Shown: positions 1 through 10,282, counted from the first letter of the stretch. The stretch: 36,290 bases of DNA from Cohnella nanjingensis (GCF_014212125.1 NZ_JACJVP010000026.1:134802-171091), one strand, 5' to 3'. Translations and numbers: made by a program. Notes: generated by a model not told the origin, from the sequence alone.

Positions 1-47
1 GGAGCCAAATAAGTTGTATGATTACAATTTATTGGGGAGCAGGTATC

Positions 48-249
48 ACGAGAAAGCACCACGAGAAAGCACCACGAGAAAGAACCACCATCAAGCACCA
101 CCATTGAGCACCACGGCGCACCACCAACAAGCACCACCAGCGGGCACCACGGCGCACCACCAACAAGCACCACCAGCGAGCACCACCATCAAGCACCACC
201 AGCGAGCACCACCAGCGAGCACCACCGGCAAGCACCCCCGGTAAGCACC
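48..249. repeat. 13-bp minisatellite, about 15 units
   Basis: Tandem units close to ACCAGCGAGCACC run without interruption. Thirteen units are 13 bp and two are 10-bp shortened versions (113-122 and 149-158). A higher-order copy is visible: 113-148 and 149-184 are two 36-bp blocks (10+13+13) differing at one base. The left units carry a diverged ACGAGAAAGCACC form. Because the unit contains no stop codon, reading frames stay open on both strands, and a 13-bp period cycles through all three frames every 39 bp. I see no ribosome-binding site or recognisable protein and treat it as non-coding. The flanks 1-47 and 250-368 hold no gene I can support. Confidence 0.9.
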
Positions 250-368
250 ACCGGACAGGTCCCAGCCCATGAAGTCCGGGCGATCTTTGCCCAACCGAAG
301 ACGAATATTCCGTACGATTATTAGGCGTGTAAGCCCTGAAAGCGATAATGGCCAAGACCCATTTTCAT

Positions 369-397
369 AAAAATAAAAGAGTACCCGAAGGTACCCT
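369..397 (-). terminator. Rho-independent terminator with UUCG loop
   Basis: Read on the minus strand, an 8-bp stem (397-390 with 385-378, one G-U pair) closes on a UUCG tetraloop (389-386) and is followed by a U-rich tract with one A (complement of 369-377). It lies about 18 nt past the stop of the DUF6171 gene, so it ends the arsR-GH51-DUF6171 operon. Confidence 0.85.
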
Positions 398-414
398 TAT
401 GCGCTGCTAGCCGA

Positions 415-738
415 TTAGATGGTCTGTTTGCTCGCGATCGCGATCTCCGCTCCTGCCGCCGCGTCCGCACCGGTCCACCTCGATCCCGCCGGATGCGGGC
501 AGCCCTTGTCGCCGAGCTTCGCCCGGATCTCGACGATGCAGCCGCAGTGCATGCAGGTGCTGCCGTATTGCAGCGACGGGCATCGGCGGCAGCTCGCCAA
601 GCGATCCGCATACTTCGTATCGCTCACGACGTCGAATTCCTTGTCCGCCAGGGCGGCCAGCATGCGGTCGATCTGCCTGCGGCTGACATGGACGTCCGCC
701 GAGCAGCCCTTGCACCCCTCTCGGCGGCTGTCAGTCAC
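415..738 (-). CDS. Cysteine-rich DUF6171-type protein
   Basis: 107 aa, GTG start at 738, with GGAG four bases upstream. It overlaps the end of the GH51 gene by 8 bp, so translation is probably coupled. Eight cysteines are arranged as CxxC pairs: C9/C12, C50/C53, C62/C65/C67 and C80, in the order C-K-G-C, C-R-R-C, C-M-H-C-G-C, G-C-P. This pattern, with the Y-x-x-R-L-x-x-C spacing, matches my memory of DUF6171, a small Firmicutes family of unknown function; metal (zinc-ribbon-like) binding is an inference from the cysteine spacing. The last 20 residues are Ala-rich and less conserved-looking. It is the last gene of the arsR-GH51 operon and is followed directly by a strong terminator. Its role next to an arabinofuranosidase is unknown. 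Confidence 0.75.
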   Translation of the reverse strand: MTDSRREGCKGCSADVHVSRRQIDRMLAALADKEFDVVSDTKYADRLASCRRCPSLQYGSTCMHCGCIVEIRAKLGDKGCPHPAGSRWTGADAAAGAEIAIASKQTI

Positions 739-2218
739 GAAGCTCCAGCACGGCGACGGACATCGGCGGCAGCGTGACGGACAGACCGTCGCGGCTGACG
801 TCCGAATAGCCGTCGTAGGCTTGCGGCTGCAGCGTATCCGGCCGTTCGAACGTGTTGTGCGCGTTCATGTCGGCGTGGGTTAGAATTCGCCCGCTGACGG
901 CCGGCGTCCCCGCCAACCCTCTGAGCCGCAAAGAGACCGTCGCCTCCGATCCGGGATGGACGTTGCACAGGCTGATATGAATGAGGCCGTTCTCCCGCTT
1001 CGAAGCCGATACGCTGACTTGGGGCATCGACTGATCGCCGGACCGGTAAGTCTCCGTCTCGGTATGGAGGGAGAGGGCGGCCGCGTCCTGATGCACCTTG
1101 AACATCTCGAATACGTGGTACGTCGGCGTGAGCAGCATCTTGGACCCTTCCGTCAGCACCATCGCTTGCAGCACGTTGACGGTCTGGGCGATGTTGGCCA
1201 TATGGACGCGGTCGCAATGGCGGTGGAACACGTGGAAGTGCAGAGCGGCCACCAGCGCGTCGCGCAACGAATTCTGCTGATACAGGAAACCCGGATTCGT
1301 GCCCAGCTCTACCTGGAACCAAGTCCCCCACTCGTCGACGATCAAGCCGACCCGCTTGTCCGGATCGTAGCGGTCCATGACCGCCGAGTGCCGCGTGATC
1401 AGCTCGTCCATATCCAGCGCCTTGCGCATCGTCTCGAACCATTCGTCCTCGTCGAACCCGATCGCCGGCCGCTTGCTGTCCCATCCGCCGGGAAGCGTAT
1501 AATAATGGAGGCTCAGGCCGTCCATATGGCGGCCGGCTTCCTTCATGAGCACCTCGGTCCACTTGTAGTCGTCCACGTTCGGACCGCCTGCGATCTTGTA
1601 GATGCGGTTCTCCCCGTAATTGCGGACATACGTCTGGTAGCGACGGTATTCATCCGCGTAATATTCCGGACGCATATTGCCGCCGCAGCCCCAGTTCTCG
1701 TTGCCGACGCCGAAGTACTTCAGCCGCCAAGGCTTGTCCCGGCCGTTCTCCCTACGCCAGTTCGCCATTGGCGACTCCCCGTCGAACGTCATGTACTCGA
1801 CCCATTCCTGCATTTCCTGGACGGCGCCGCTGCCGACGTTGCCGCAGATGTAGGGCTCGGTGCCGAGCAGCTCGCACAAGGTGAAAAATTCGTGCGTCCC
1901 GAAATGGTTGTTCTCCACCACGCCGCCCCAATGGGTATTGACCATGCGCTTGCGGGATTCCCGCGGGCCGACGCCGTCCTTCCAGTGGTATTCGTCGGCG
2001 AAGCAGCCGCCCGGCCACCGGAGCACCGGAATGCTCAATTGGCGCAGCGCCTCCAGCACGTCGTTGCGAATTCCTTGCGTATTCGGGATCGGCGAGTCCT
2101 CGCCTACCCAGATGCCTTCATAGATGCACCTGCCGAGATGCTCGGCAAAATGACCGTAGAGATGCCGGCTGATCGTCCCGACCGGCAGATCGGCGTTGAG
2201 GGTTACGGTATGCTTCAT
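731..2218 (-). CDS. GH51 alpha-L-arabinofuranosidase (GNENWGCGG type)
   Basis: 495 aa. Expected to release terminal alpha-L-arabinofuranose from arabino-oligosaccharides or arabinoxylan-derived oligomers by a retaining mechanism. No signal peptide, so cytoplasmic. GH51 hallmarks: an N-terminal region with [10 protein letters not shown] (21-30), RWPGG (67-71), the acid/base Glu174 in [11 protein letters not shown], and the nucleophile Glu296 in VDEWGTW; the C-terminal 150 residues form the usual beta-sandwich. Its acid/base motif differs from the [10 protein letters not shown] motif of the second GH51 at 3406-4920, so the two belong to different GH51 branches and may differ in linkage preference. 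ATG start at 2218 with GGAG about 10 nt upstream. It lies 106 nt after the ArsR-type regulator gene and overlaps the DUF6171 gene. Confidence 0.95.
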   Translation of the reverse strand: MKHTVTLNADLPVGTISRHLYGHFAEHLGRCIYEGIWVGEDSPIPNTQGIRNDVLEALRQLSIPVLRWPGGCFADEYHWKDGVGPRESRKRMVNTHWGGVVENNHFGTHEFFTLCELLGTEPYICGNVGSGAVQEMQEWVEYMTFDGESPMANWRRENGRDKPWRLKYFGVGNENWGCGGNMRPEYYADEYRRYQTYVRNYGENRIYKIAGGPNVDDYKWTEVLMKEAGRHMDGLSLHYYTLPGGWDSKRPAIGFDEDEWFETMRKALDMDELITRHSAVMDRYDPDKRVGLIVDEWGTWFQVELGTNPGFLYQQNSLRDALVAALHFHVFHRHCDRVHMANIAQTVNVLQAMVLTEGSKMLLTPTYHVFEMFKVHQDAAALSLHTETETYRSGDQSMPQVSVSASKRENGLIHISLCNVHPGSEATVSLRLRGLAGTPAVSGRILTHADMNAHNTFERPDTLQPQAYDGYSDVSRDGLSVTLPPMSVAVLELRD

Positions 2219-2247
2219 AGGGTTTCCACTCCTGGTCTCATTGGAAT

Positions 2248-2272
2248 CCCCGACCGCGGTTCGCCGTCGGGG
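2248..2272 (-). promoter_or_regulatory. Leader hairpin upstream of GH51 start
   Basis: A 7-bp perfect inverted repeat (CCCCGAC / GTCGGGG, loop of 11 nt) lies in the 106-nt gap between the regulator and the GH51 gene, roughly 15 nt before the GH51 ribosome-binding site. No U-tract follows, so it is not a standard terminator. It could be a processing or translation-modulating structure; this is weak evidence in GC-rich DNA. Confidence 0.3.
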
Positions 2273-2289
2273 TCTCGCACGCTGCCCGC

Positions 2290-2358
2290 CGCTTCGAATC
2301 CGCTCGGCGGCGGGGTCTTGCGACTTACCCGTCGCTTCGAATGCGTTCGGCGGCGGGG
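2290..2358. repeat. Duplicated 26-bp segment at regulator 3' end
   Basis: 2290-2315 and 2333-2358 are direct repeats, 24 of 26 bases identical (CGCTTCGAATSCGYTCGGCGGCGGGG). The right copy codes for the last residues of the ArsR-type regulator (PAAERIRS); the left copy lies beyond the stop. The 43-bp period shifts frame, so the second copy is not read as protein. It looks like a small tandem duplication around the stop codon. Confidence 0.8.
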
Positions 2359-3266
2359 ACTTCCTTTTCGTAATAGAGTCGAAGCACGATGTCTTGGTTG
2401 TAGTTGCCGAAGCCTTTGCCGAACAAGGTCACCCCGCCCACATTGCGGGAGTCCTTCTCGCAGGCGATGCGGAAGGTCCACTGCTTGTCGCGGACATTGA
2501 CGTCGCTCAGCGTCACGTTCGAGATCGGCTTGCCGTCGAGGCGCGTCCCGTGCGGGGTAATCGTCAGATGCTTCAGCATGCCGTACTGGTTCACGTTGTC
2601 CGGCCACCACGACGGGTTGTACTTGCCCCGCTTGTCGCCGTAGTCTCCGGGACTGGTCCAGGTGCCCAGCTTGACGCCGTTCAGATAGAACGTGATGTCC
2701 GACGGCCAGTTCTGATTCGTTAGCGGCGCCTCCGAGGAGATCTCCATGGAGACCAGAAGCTCGGACGGGTTCTCGGTCGCGAGCAGGAAGTTCGGAATCT
2801 TGTACTCCACGAACCCTTCGCTGAACCACAGGATCTCGGCCTGGAACCGCTCCGTGTCGAGGAAGTATCGCGGATCGTCGAACTCCCCGATAATCTTCTC
2901 TCCGGTGGCTAGGCCGCAGGTCGGCACCACCGCGAAGTCCGTGTAATGCCCGACCGGGATGAAGCTCTGATGGTATTCGCGGATGCGCTCCATCTTGTTC
3001 GGAAAGAGGACCTCCGCCTGCTCGATCGCGAGCGAGCAGATCTTCTGCATGCCGCCCCGGCCGGGCTGCATCTCCGTACGGACGATGCCGCCCGCTTCGA
3101 GTTTCTTCACGTGCATGGTCATGATCGCGCTGCTTAAGCCCACCGCTTCCGCCAATTCGCGGATGTTCATGGGTTTCTCGGCGAGCAGTTGAATGACATG
3201 CAGGCGCACGCCGCTCGCCATGGCTTCAAAGAACGGCAGCGATCGTTCGGTTACGTCTAGATTCAT
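2325..3266 (-). CDS. ArsR-family regulator with C-terminal sensor domain
   Basis: 313 aa, ATG start at 3266 with GGAGG six bases upstream. Residues about 10-80 form an ArsR-type winged helix: [20 protein letters not shown] gives the recognition helix, followed by the wing. Typical ArsR proteins are near 100-120 aa; this one carries a further ~200 residues (104-300) rich in W, Y, F and G with a beta-strand-like pattern, including [19 protein letters not shown] (117-135) and [17 protein letters not shown] (283-299). No metal-binding Cys/His cluster of the ArsR/SmtB kind is seen. I have seen similar fusions annotated only as ArsR-family regulators in Paenibacillus; the C-terminal domain being a sugar sensor is inference from its position directly upstream of an arabinofuranosidase gene. 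Probably represses its own operon through the palindrome in its promoter. Confidence 0.85.
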   Translation of the reverse strand: MNLDVTERSLPFFEAMASGVRLHVIQLLAEKPMNIRELAEAVGLSSAIMTMHVKKLEAGGIVRTEMQPGRGGMQKICSLAIEQAEVLFPNKMERIREYHQSFIPVGHYTDFAVVPTCGLATGEKIIGEFDDPRYFLDTERFQAEILWFSEGFVEYKIPNFLLATENPSELLVSMEISSEAPLTNQNWPSDITFYLNGVKLGTWTSPGDYGDKRGKYNPSWWPDNVNQYGMLKHLTITPHGTRLDGKPISNVTLSDVNVRDKQWTFRIACEKDSRNVGGVTLFGKGFGNYNQDIVLRLYYEKEVPAAERIRSDG

Positions 3267-3295
3267 CGAATTCCTCCGCTACGGGGCGAGAATGG

Positions 3296-3331
3296 GTTAA
3301 TGATTATATTAATAATATATACGACCGTTAA
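3296..3331 (-). promoter_or_regulatory. SigA-type promoter with embedded palindrome
   Basis: On the minus strand: -35 TTAACG (3331-3326), 17-nt spacer, perfect -10 TATAAT (3308-3303), predicted start near 3296, about 30 nt before the ATG of the ArsR-type regulator. A perfect inverted repeat ATATT-AAT-AATAT (3306-3318) overlaps the -10 and spacer, and GGTTAA/TTAACC (3295-3300, 3328-3333) brackets the whole element. A repressor bound to either would block polymerase, so autoregulation is likely. Between this element and the AbfA stop at 3406 I see no gene and no convincing terminator. Confidence 0.75.
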
Positions 3332-3405
3332 CCTAGCTACAATCGTCTCTCTCGCCTTTTCACAGAGAAAAAGAAGCTTCGATCGATCAGGCTGCCCGGT
3401 ACCCG

Positions 3406-5945
<2,540 letters not shown>

Positions 5946-5972
5946 CTCGATCTCCTCCCCGGTTCGCCGTTC

Positions 5973-6902
5973 CTACCATAGACTGATCTCGGAATTGCGC
6001 TTGGCAATCCCGTTCATCACGTACAGGAACACGAAATTGATCAGCGTATTGAACAATCCGATGGCGGCCGAATAGCTGAATTGGTTGGACACGATCCCGA
6101 TCTTGTAGACATAGGTAGAGATGACTTCGGAGACGGGAAGATTCAGCGAATTCTGCATCAGAAACACCTTCTCGAAGCCGGTGCCGAGCACGCTCCCCAT
6201 GCTCAGGATAAACAGGATGATGATCGTGGGGACGAGTACCGGGATGTCGACATTCCGGATCGTCTGCCACTTGTTCGCCCCGTCCATCTTGGCTGCATCG
6301 TACAGGCTCGGGTCCACGGTGGAGAGCGCGGCCAGATAGATGATGCTGTTCCAGCCCCCGTGCTGCCATATATCGGAGAGCACATAGACGGGGATGAACG
6401 CGTGCGTCGACGCCAGCAGGTTGAAGTCCGGATAGCCCATCGCGGCGACGAGATGGCCGACGATGCCCGTATTGGGCGACAGCAGCACGTTGAGCAAGCC
6501 GACCATGACCACGATGGAGATAAAGTGGGGCATGTAGACGATCGTCTGCAGCAGCTTCTTCGTCCGTACCCAGCGGACCTGGTTCAAGAGCAGCGCCAGC
6601 AAGATCGGGGCCGGGAATCCCAGCACGATGGTGGCCAGGCTGATGAAGAACGTATTCTTCATCAAGTCCGCGAATTGGAAGCTATGAATGAACTGCGAGA
6701 AGTAATGCAGACCCCGCCATTCGCCGCCAACCAATCCCTTCGCGAAGTCGTAATCCCGGAACGCGAGCTGAATGCCGTACATCGGCACGTAATTAAAGAG
6801 GATAATGACGATAAGGGCCGGCAAGATCATCAGCCAGAGCTGGTAGTCGCGTCTCAGATTGACGATCGCGGCGCGACGGTTCTTGGGCGTGAGAGAAGAC
6901 AT
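5973..6902 (-). CDS. ABC sugar permease, LplB type
   Basis: 309 aa permease partner of the YtcP-type protein at 5043-5945. LplB signatures: YVPMYGIQLAFRDYD after the first membrane segment, YMPHFISIVVMVG in the middle, EAA loop DPSLYDAAKMDGANKW..DIPVLVPT and the C-terminal SEISLW. Two adjacent ATG codons are available; 6902 is preferred because GGAGG then sits six bases upstream, against three for 6905. An open frame to 6953 has no ribosome-binding site. The gene lies 68 nt after the lipoprotein gene, and that gap holds a strong hairpin (6921-6959). Confidence 0.92.
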   Translation of the reverse strand: MSSLTPKNRRAAIVNLRRDYQLWLMILPALIVIILFNYVPMYGIQLAFRDYDFAKGLVGGEWRGLHYFSQFIHSFQFADLMKNTFFISLATIVLGFPAPILLALLLNQVRWVRTKKLLQTIVYMPHFISIVVMVGLLNVLLSPNTGIVGHLVAAMGYPDFNLLASTHAFIPVYVLSDIWQHGGWNSIIYLAALSTVDPSLYDAAKMDGANKWQTIRNVDIPVLVPTIIILFILSMGSVLGTGFEKVFLMQNSLNLPVSEVISTYVYKIGIVSNQFSYSAAIGLFNTLINFVFLYVMNGIAKRNSEISLW

Positions 6903-6920
6903 CATCGGCCTCCGTTGGAT

Positions 6921-6959
6921 CGGGAAATGCCGCCCCGGCTTCGAGGACGGCATTTCCCG
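6921..6959 (-). promoter_or_regulatory. Intercistronic hairpin after lipoprotein gene
   Basis: Perfect 12-bp inverted repeat (CGGGAAATGCCG at 6921-6932, complement at 6948-6959) with a 15-nt loop, placed 11 nt after the lipoprotein stop and ending about 9 nt before the LplB ribosome-binding site. No U-tract follows on the minus strand, so full termination is unlikely. Such hairpins after the first gene protect the upstream message and raise binding protein above permease levels, as in malE-malF; the role here is inferred. Confidence 0.65.
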
Positions 6960-6970
6960 GAATGGGAAAA

Positions 6971-8632
6971 TCAGTTTTTGCCCTTATAGTCGTCGTAGTA
7001 TTTCTGCATGATGCTCAGGTTCTGATCCAGTCCGATTTTTTGGATGTTCTTCACGTAAGCGTCCCATTCTTTGTCGACGCCGCCTTTGGTGACCCACTGC
7101 GAAAACTTCGCCATCGCGAGATTCATCATGTTCGTGTTGATCAGGCTCATCGCGTTGTTGTCGTCCTTGCTGTACTTGATGAACATGCTCGGGAGCACGT
7201 TCTTCTCCTTGTCGATCGCCGCGAACGCCTGATCCAGCGGCTCCGTCTGCTTGCCGACGGATTGCATATCCGATCCGAGCGTGAGGTTCAGCGAGTCGGC
7301 GATATACATCGGCCCGTTGTCCGCCCAGGTCGACGTCCACTTCCAAGTGCCGGGGTCCATGCTGGCGTCTGCCGGCGGCAATACCGCGTAGCCGTCGCCC
7401 CCGTTGTCCTTGATGTTGGTGCCGAGCGAGCCGAAGAGCACCTGCATGCTGACCTTGGGGTCGTACAACTCGTTGACGAACTTCATGGCCGCGTCCTTGT
7501 GTTTGGATTTCGCCGACAAGGTCACCATGTTCACGCCGTAGTTGAGCGTATTGTAGTCGTAATCCCAAGAGACCGGGACGCTCGAATCGGCGGCAGCCTT
7601 CAGCGGCGACATCGACGTATATTGCGGGGCCAGCGTATTGCCGAAGCGGTCCGTCACTTCCCAGCCCCAGGTGAAGCCGACTTTGCCCGTGTCTCCGCTG
7701 CCGCGCGCCACCGATTGGAACTTGGAGTAATCCTGCGTGAATACCTCCGGATTGATGAGGCCCGCCGCCCAGCACTTGTTCAGGAATTCCACCATCTTCT
7801 TGTAACGGTCGTCGACCAGGAAGTTCTTGACCTGACCGTTCTCGGCGAAGTAGCCTTGACCGCTGCCGTCCGTCAACGTGATGCCGAGGCTGCCGAGCAG
7901 CACCGTCGGTTGGAAGAAGCCGAATCCGGTCGTGCCGACCGGGGAGAAGTCCATCGGAATCTCGTCGTCCGTCTTGCCGTCGCCGTTCGCGTCCTTCTCC
8001 TTGAAGGCCATGAGAACGTTGAAGAGCTCATCCCAGGTGGTCGGCATCTGCAGCCCCAAGTTATCCAGCCACTTCTGGTTGATGAACTGCCGCGTCGCGG
8101 TCGCCGGCCAGAAGCGCTGATACTTCGGCAAGCCGTAGATCTTGCCGTCCGTCTGGGTGGCGATGATCTTGGTCTCCGGCTTCTCGTCGAACATCTTCTG
8201 CACGTTGGGCGCATAGGTCGCGACGAGCTCCGTCAAATCCTCGAACATGCCGGGGAACTGGGCGAAGTCGGCGTCCGTGATGGCATTCGGCCCGACGATC
8301 AGATCCGGGATGTCGCCGCCCGCGAGCAGGGCGCCCTTCTTCTGGCCCCAGTCGGACGTCACTTCCTGCCATTCGATCTGGACGCCGGCGCGCTCCTCGG
8401 CCTGGGTCAGCCAATCCATCTTGGACAGCGCTTGCGTCAGCGGATGCTTCAGCATGATGCCTTTGAGCTTCACCTTGGCGCCATTGCCGCCGCCCGTTCC
8501 GGTATCGGTCTTGCTCCCGCTGCCGACGGCGCTGTCTGCGGTTGGATTGCCGCCGTTACCGGACCCGCTGCATCCAGCCAGAATCCCGACCCCCAGGGAA
8601 ATCGTCAGTATTGCGGATAGGACCTTCCTCAT
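6971..8632 (-). CDS. Sugar-binding lipoprotein, LplA/YtcQ type
   Basis: 553 aa extracellular solute-binding protein anchored by a lipid: charged N-terminus MRK, hydrophobic core, lipobox LAGC with Cys21, then a Gly/Ser/Thr linker. Long for CUT1 binding proteins (about 420-450), normal for the LplA/YtcQ branch that pairs with LplB/YtcP permeases. A calcium-loop-like stretch DANGDGKTDDE (214-224) is typical of this branch. Start at ATG 8632 with GGAGGA 8 nt upstream; the open frame to 8725 would put 31 non-signal-like residues ahead of the signal peptide. First gene of the operon lipoprotein > LplB > YtcP > AbfA; cargo probably arabino-oligosaccharides (inference). A cre-like site lies about 155 nt upstream. 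Confidence 0.93.
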   Translation of the reverse strand: MRKVLSAILTISLGVGILAGCSGSGNGGNPTADSAVGSGSKTDTGTGGGNGAKVKLKGIMLKHPLTQALSKMDWLTQAEERAGVQIEWQEVTSDWGQKKGALLAGGDIPDLIVGPNAITDADFAQFPGMFEDLTELVATYAPNVQKMFDEKPETKIIATQTDGKIYGLPKYQRFWPATATRQFINQKWLDNLGLQMPTTWDELFNVLMAFKEKDANGDGKTDDEIPMDFSPVGTTGFGFFQPTVLLGSLGITLTDGSGQGYFAENGQVKNFLVDDRYKKMVEFLNKCWAAGLINPEVFTQDYSKFQSVARGSGDTGKVGFTWGWEVTDRFGNTLAPQYTSMSPLKAAADSSVPVSWDYDYNTLNYGVNMVTLSAKSKHKDAAMKFVNELYDPKVSMQVLFGSLGTNIKDNGGDGYAVLPPADASMDPGTWKWTSTWADNGPMYIADSLNLTLGSDMQSVGKQTEPLDQAFAAIDKEKNVLPSMFIKYSKDDNNAMSLINTNMMNLAMAKFSQWVTKGGVDKEWDAYVKNIQKIGLDQNLSIMQKYYDDYKGKN

Positions 8633-8787
8633 CTCGGATTCCTCCCTTTTTATATCGAAACAGCACCAACCGCCATCACAATCAAGCGCGGGCCCGGCTG
8701 CCATCTCTCCCGGTTCGCCTTGCATTTAATTAACATTTTAATTATTAATATAAAACCTTATAATATGTATTCACGTTACAAACCAAA

Positions 8788-8801
8788 TATAAGCGTTTTC
8801 A
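8788..8801 (-). promoter_or_regulatory. CcpA-binding (cre) site
   Basis: TGAAAACGCTTATA on the minus strand matches the consensus TGWAARCGYTWWCW at 13 of 14 positions (the plus strand also scores 13). It lies in the AT-rich 8702-8880 region upstream of the lipoprotein operon. The promoter itself cannot be fixed: TATTAT (8761-8766 area) and TATATT (8752-8747) are -10 candidates without a good -35. Position at or just above the promoter fits glucose repression through CcpA/HPr-Ser-P. The rest of 8633-9059 holds no gene. Confidence 0.7.
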
Positions 8802-8911
8802 ATTCGTTTGTAAAGGGAGAATTTAGCTTTATATTCAAGCAAGCCTTCTATTGTTAGTGTATTTATTAACATTAAGCAGATTGGGTGGCGTTTCCCCGGG
8901 CGTTCTTTTCC

Positions 8912-8940
8912 CGTGCTGACGGAGCTTGTCCGTCAGCACG
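8912..8940. promoter_or_regulatory. Strong 12-bp hairpin between divergent genes
   Basis: Perfect stem CGTGCTGACGGA / TCCGTCAGCACG with a 5-nt loop. No T-run follows on either strand, and there is no gene ending into it: the genes on both sides point away. It is therefore not an ordinary terminator; it may be a remnant, an operator-like inverted repeat, or a leader structure for the downstream plus-strand gene. Confidence 0.55.
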
Positions 8941-9059
8941 CTAGAATGCGAGGGTAGAATAAATGCTGCACACGTTGGAAGCATCGGGTACACTGAATTC
9001 GAACGAACGATATGAAATCAAGGCGATGCGCCGCATACGCTACGGAGAGGAATGATATA

Positions 9060-9416
9060 TTGATCGGTCTCATTTTAGTCGCCCTTGTCGCCCTGGAGCA
9101 CGTGTACATCCTGATCCTGGAAATGTTTCTATGGACGACGCCCAGAGCGAGGAGATCCTTCGGAACGACGGCTGAAGTCGCGGAAACGTCCAAGACGCTG
9201 GCAGCCAATCAAGGGTTGTACAACGGCTTTCTCGCCGCCGGATTGGTCTGGGGTCTGGTGCATCCGAACGCCTCCTTCGGCGAGCAGATCCAACTCTTTT
9301 TCTTGGCCTGCGTGATCGTGGCGGCCGTGTACGGCGGATTCACCGCCAAAAGATCGATTCTGCTCGTGCAAGGATTGCCTGCCGCGCTGGCGCTGCTCGC
9401 CGTCCTGTTTGTTTAA
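9060..9416 (+). CDS. DUF1304 family small membrane protein
   Basis: 118 aa from a TTG start at 9060, with GGAGAGG ending nine bases upstream. DUF1304 hallmark near the N-terminus, VALEHVYILILEMFLW, then about four hydrophobic segments (residues ~1-22, 52-66, 76-94, 100-118) and a conserved-looking ANQGLYNGFLAAGL. The longer open frame from ATG 9012 adds a basic, non-hydrophobic stretch and lacks a ribosome-binding site. Function of the family is unknown; the protein is likely in the cytoplasmic membrane. Single gene, followed by a terminator at 9471-9509. No link to the sugar genes is evident. Confidence 0.85.
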   Translation: MIGLILVALVALEHVYILILEMFLWTTPRARRSFGTTAEVAETSKTLAANQGLYNGFLAAGLVWGLVHPNASFGEQIQLFFLACVIVAAVYGGFTAKRSILLVQGLPAALALLAVLFV

Positions 9417-9470
9417 CGTCCGACAGGCGCGCCGCGTTAAACAACCGCACGCTAGACCAAGGTTCACACA

Positions 9471-9509
9471 AAACCAGGTTCTCTCATGAGAAGAGAACCC
9501 GGTTTTTTT
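9471..9509. terminator. Bidirectional terminator between convergent genes
   Basis: 14-bp stem with one mismatch (AAACCAGGTTCTCT / AGAGAACCCGGTTT, 9471-9484 with 9492-9505) and seven T on the plus strand (9503-9509); four T on the minus strand. It ends the DUF1304 gene and may also serve the minus-strand GlcG-like gene at 9632-10102. Confidence 0.9.
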
Positions 9510-9631
9510 GTCTTTCGAATTCATTTTCGAACCCAATCCGAGAAGCTGAAGATGCGCCCGGAGCGCTTATTTATGTAACCATTTCCGGCGGCGCATCTCC
9601 CCCTAACGCAGTCGGGATTGCATCTCGTCGC

Positions 9632-10102
9632 TTATCCGTAGGATTGAATCGAACCGATCCGGGCGCTGGCGAATCCCGCCGCTCCATCCGCCCGCATCGC
9701 TTCGAAGGCCTGAACGGCCGCATTCGCCACTTCGATGTCTTGGGCGCTGGTTCCTCCGCTGACGCCGATGCCGCCGACGATCCGGCCTTCCCTCACGAGC
9801 GGAATGCCCCCGCCCAGAATGACCAGCCGTCCATGGTTGGTCGTGTTGATGCCGAACGAAGGGCCGTTCGGAAGCGCCGATTGCGCCAGATTGGCCGTAG
9901 GCATCTGCATCGCCACGCTCGTCCAAGCCTTATTCTGCGAGATGTCGATGCCGGCGATCCGAGCGCCGTCCATCCGATGGAAGGCGATGAGGTTCGCGCC
10001 CGCGTCCACGATCGCGATATCGCTCGACAAGCCCATCTGACGGGCCTTCTGCTCTGCGACGGCGATCAAGCGCTTCGCCGTTTCCAAGTCGAGTTGCACC
10101 AA
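9632..10102 (-). CDS. GlcG/HbpS-like (haem-degrading family) protein
   Basis: 156 aa with the GlcG/HbpS signatures: early DLETAKRLIAVAEQKARQMG, SDIAIVDAGANLIAFHRMDGA (about 27-47, split here by family), the small-residue GGGIPL and GGIGVSGGTSAQD (about residues 112-124), and Ala-rich C-terminus. Members bind haem or cobalamin or accompany oxidoreductase clusters; molecular function here is unknown. TTG start at 10102 has GGAGG seven bases upstream; a GTG at 10099 is the alternative, three bases further. Cytoplasmic, no signal peptide. Transcribed alone, divergent from the ATP-grasp gene. Confidence 0.88.
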   Translation of the reverse strand: MVQLDLETAKRLIAVAEQKARQMGLSSDIAIVDAGANLIAFHRMDGARIAGIDISQNKAWTSVAMQMPTANLAQSALPNGPSFGINTTNHGRLVILGGGIPLVREGRIVGGIGVSGGTSAQDIEVANAAVQAFEAMRADGAAGFASARIGSIQSYG

Positions 10103-10282
10103 GGTGTCTCCTCCTTTATTCCTTGCCTACGCTATCGTATGGCCGCCTACCCAGAACGGTGCCTGCCCGATGCGCCCAGCCGCATGGCGGCGGGTGCCCG
10201 AAGTTCGCGCGGACGAGCACCAACAAGCATGGCAAGCATATATCTAATCATTGCGTATTCATTCGCGATATGGAGTGATGAG

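Noticed and set aside
48..249. CRISPR array
   Set aside because: Units are 13 bp with no unique spacers; it is a minisatellite.
336..349. Cre-like TGAAAGCGATAATG
   Set aside because: Only the first half matches well, and no promoter or gene start lies nearby.
14..355. Repeat proteins encoded by the minisatellite on either strand
   Set aside because: The 13-bp period keeps all frames open by chance; no ribosome-binding site and no plausible product.
8747..8775. Promoter TATATT with -35 CGTGAA for the AbfA importer
   Set aside because: The -35 does not match; the real promoter cannot be picked among several AT-rich candidates.
10229..10282. Hydrophobic N-terminal extension of the ATP-grasp protein
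   Set aside because: No ribosome-binding site before 10229, while ATG 10283 has GGAG at the right distance.
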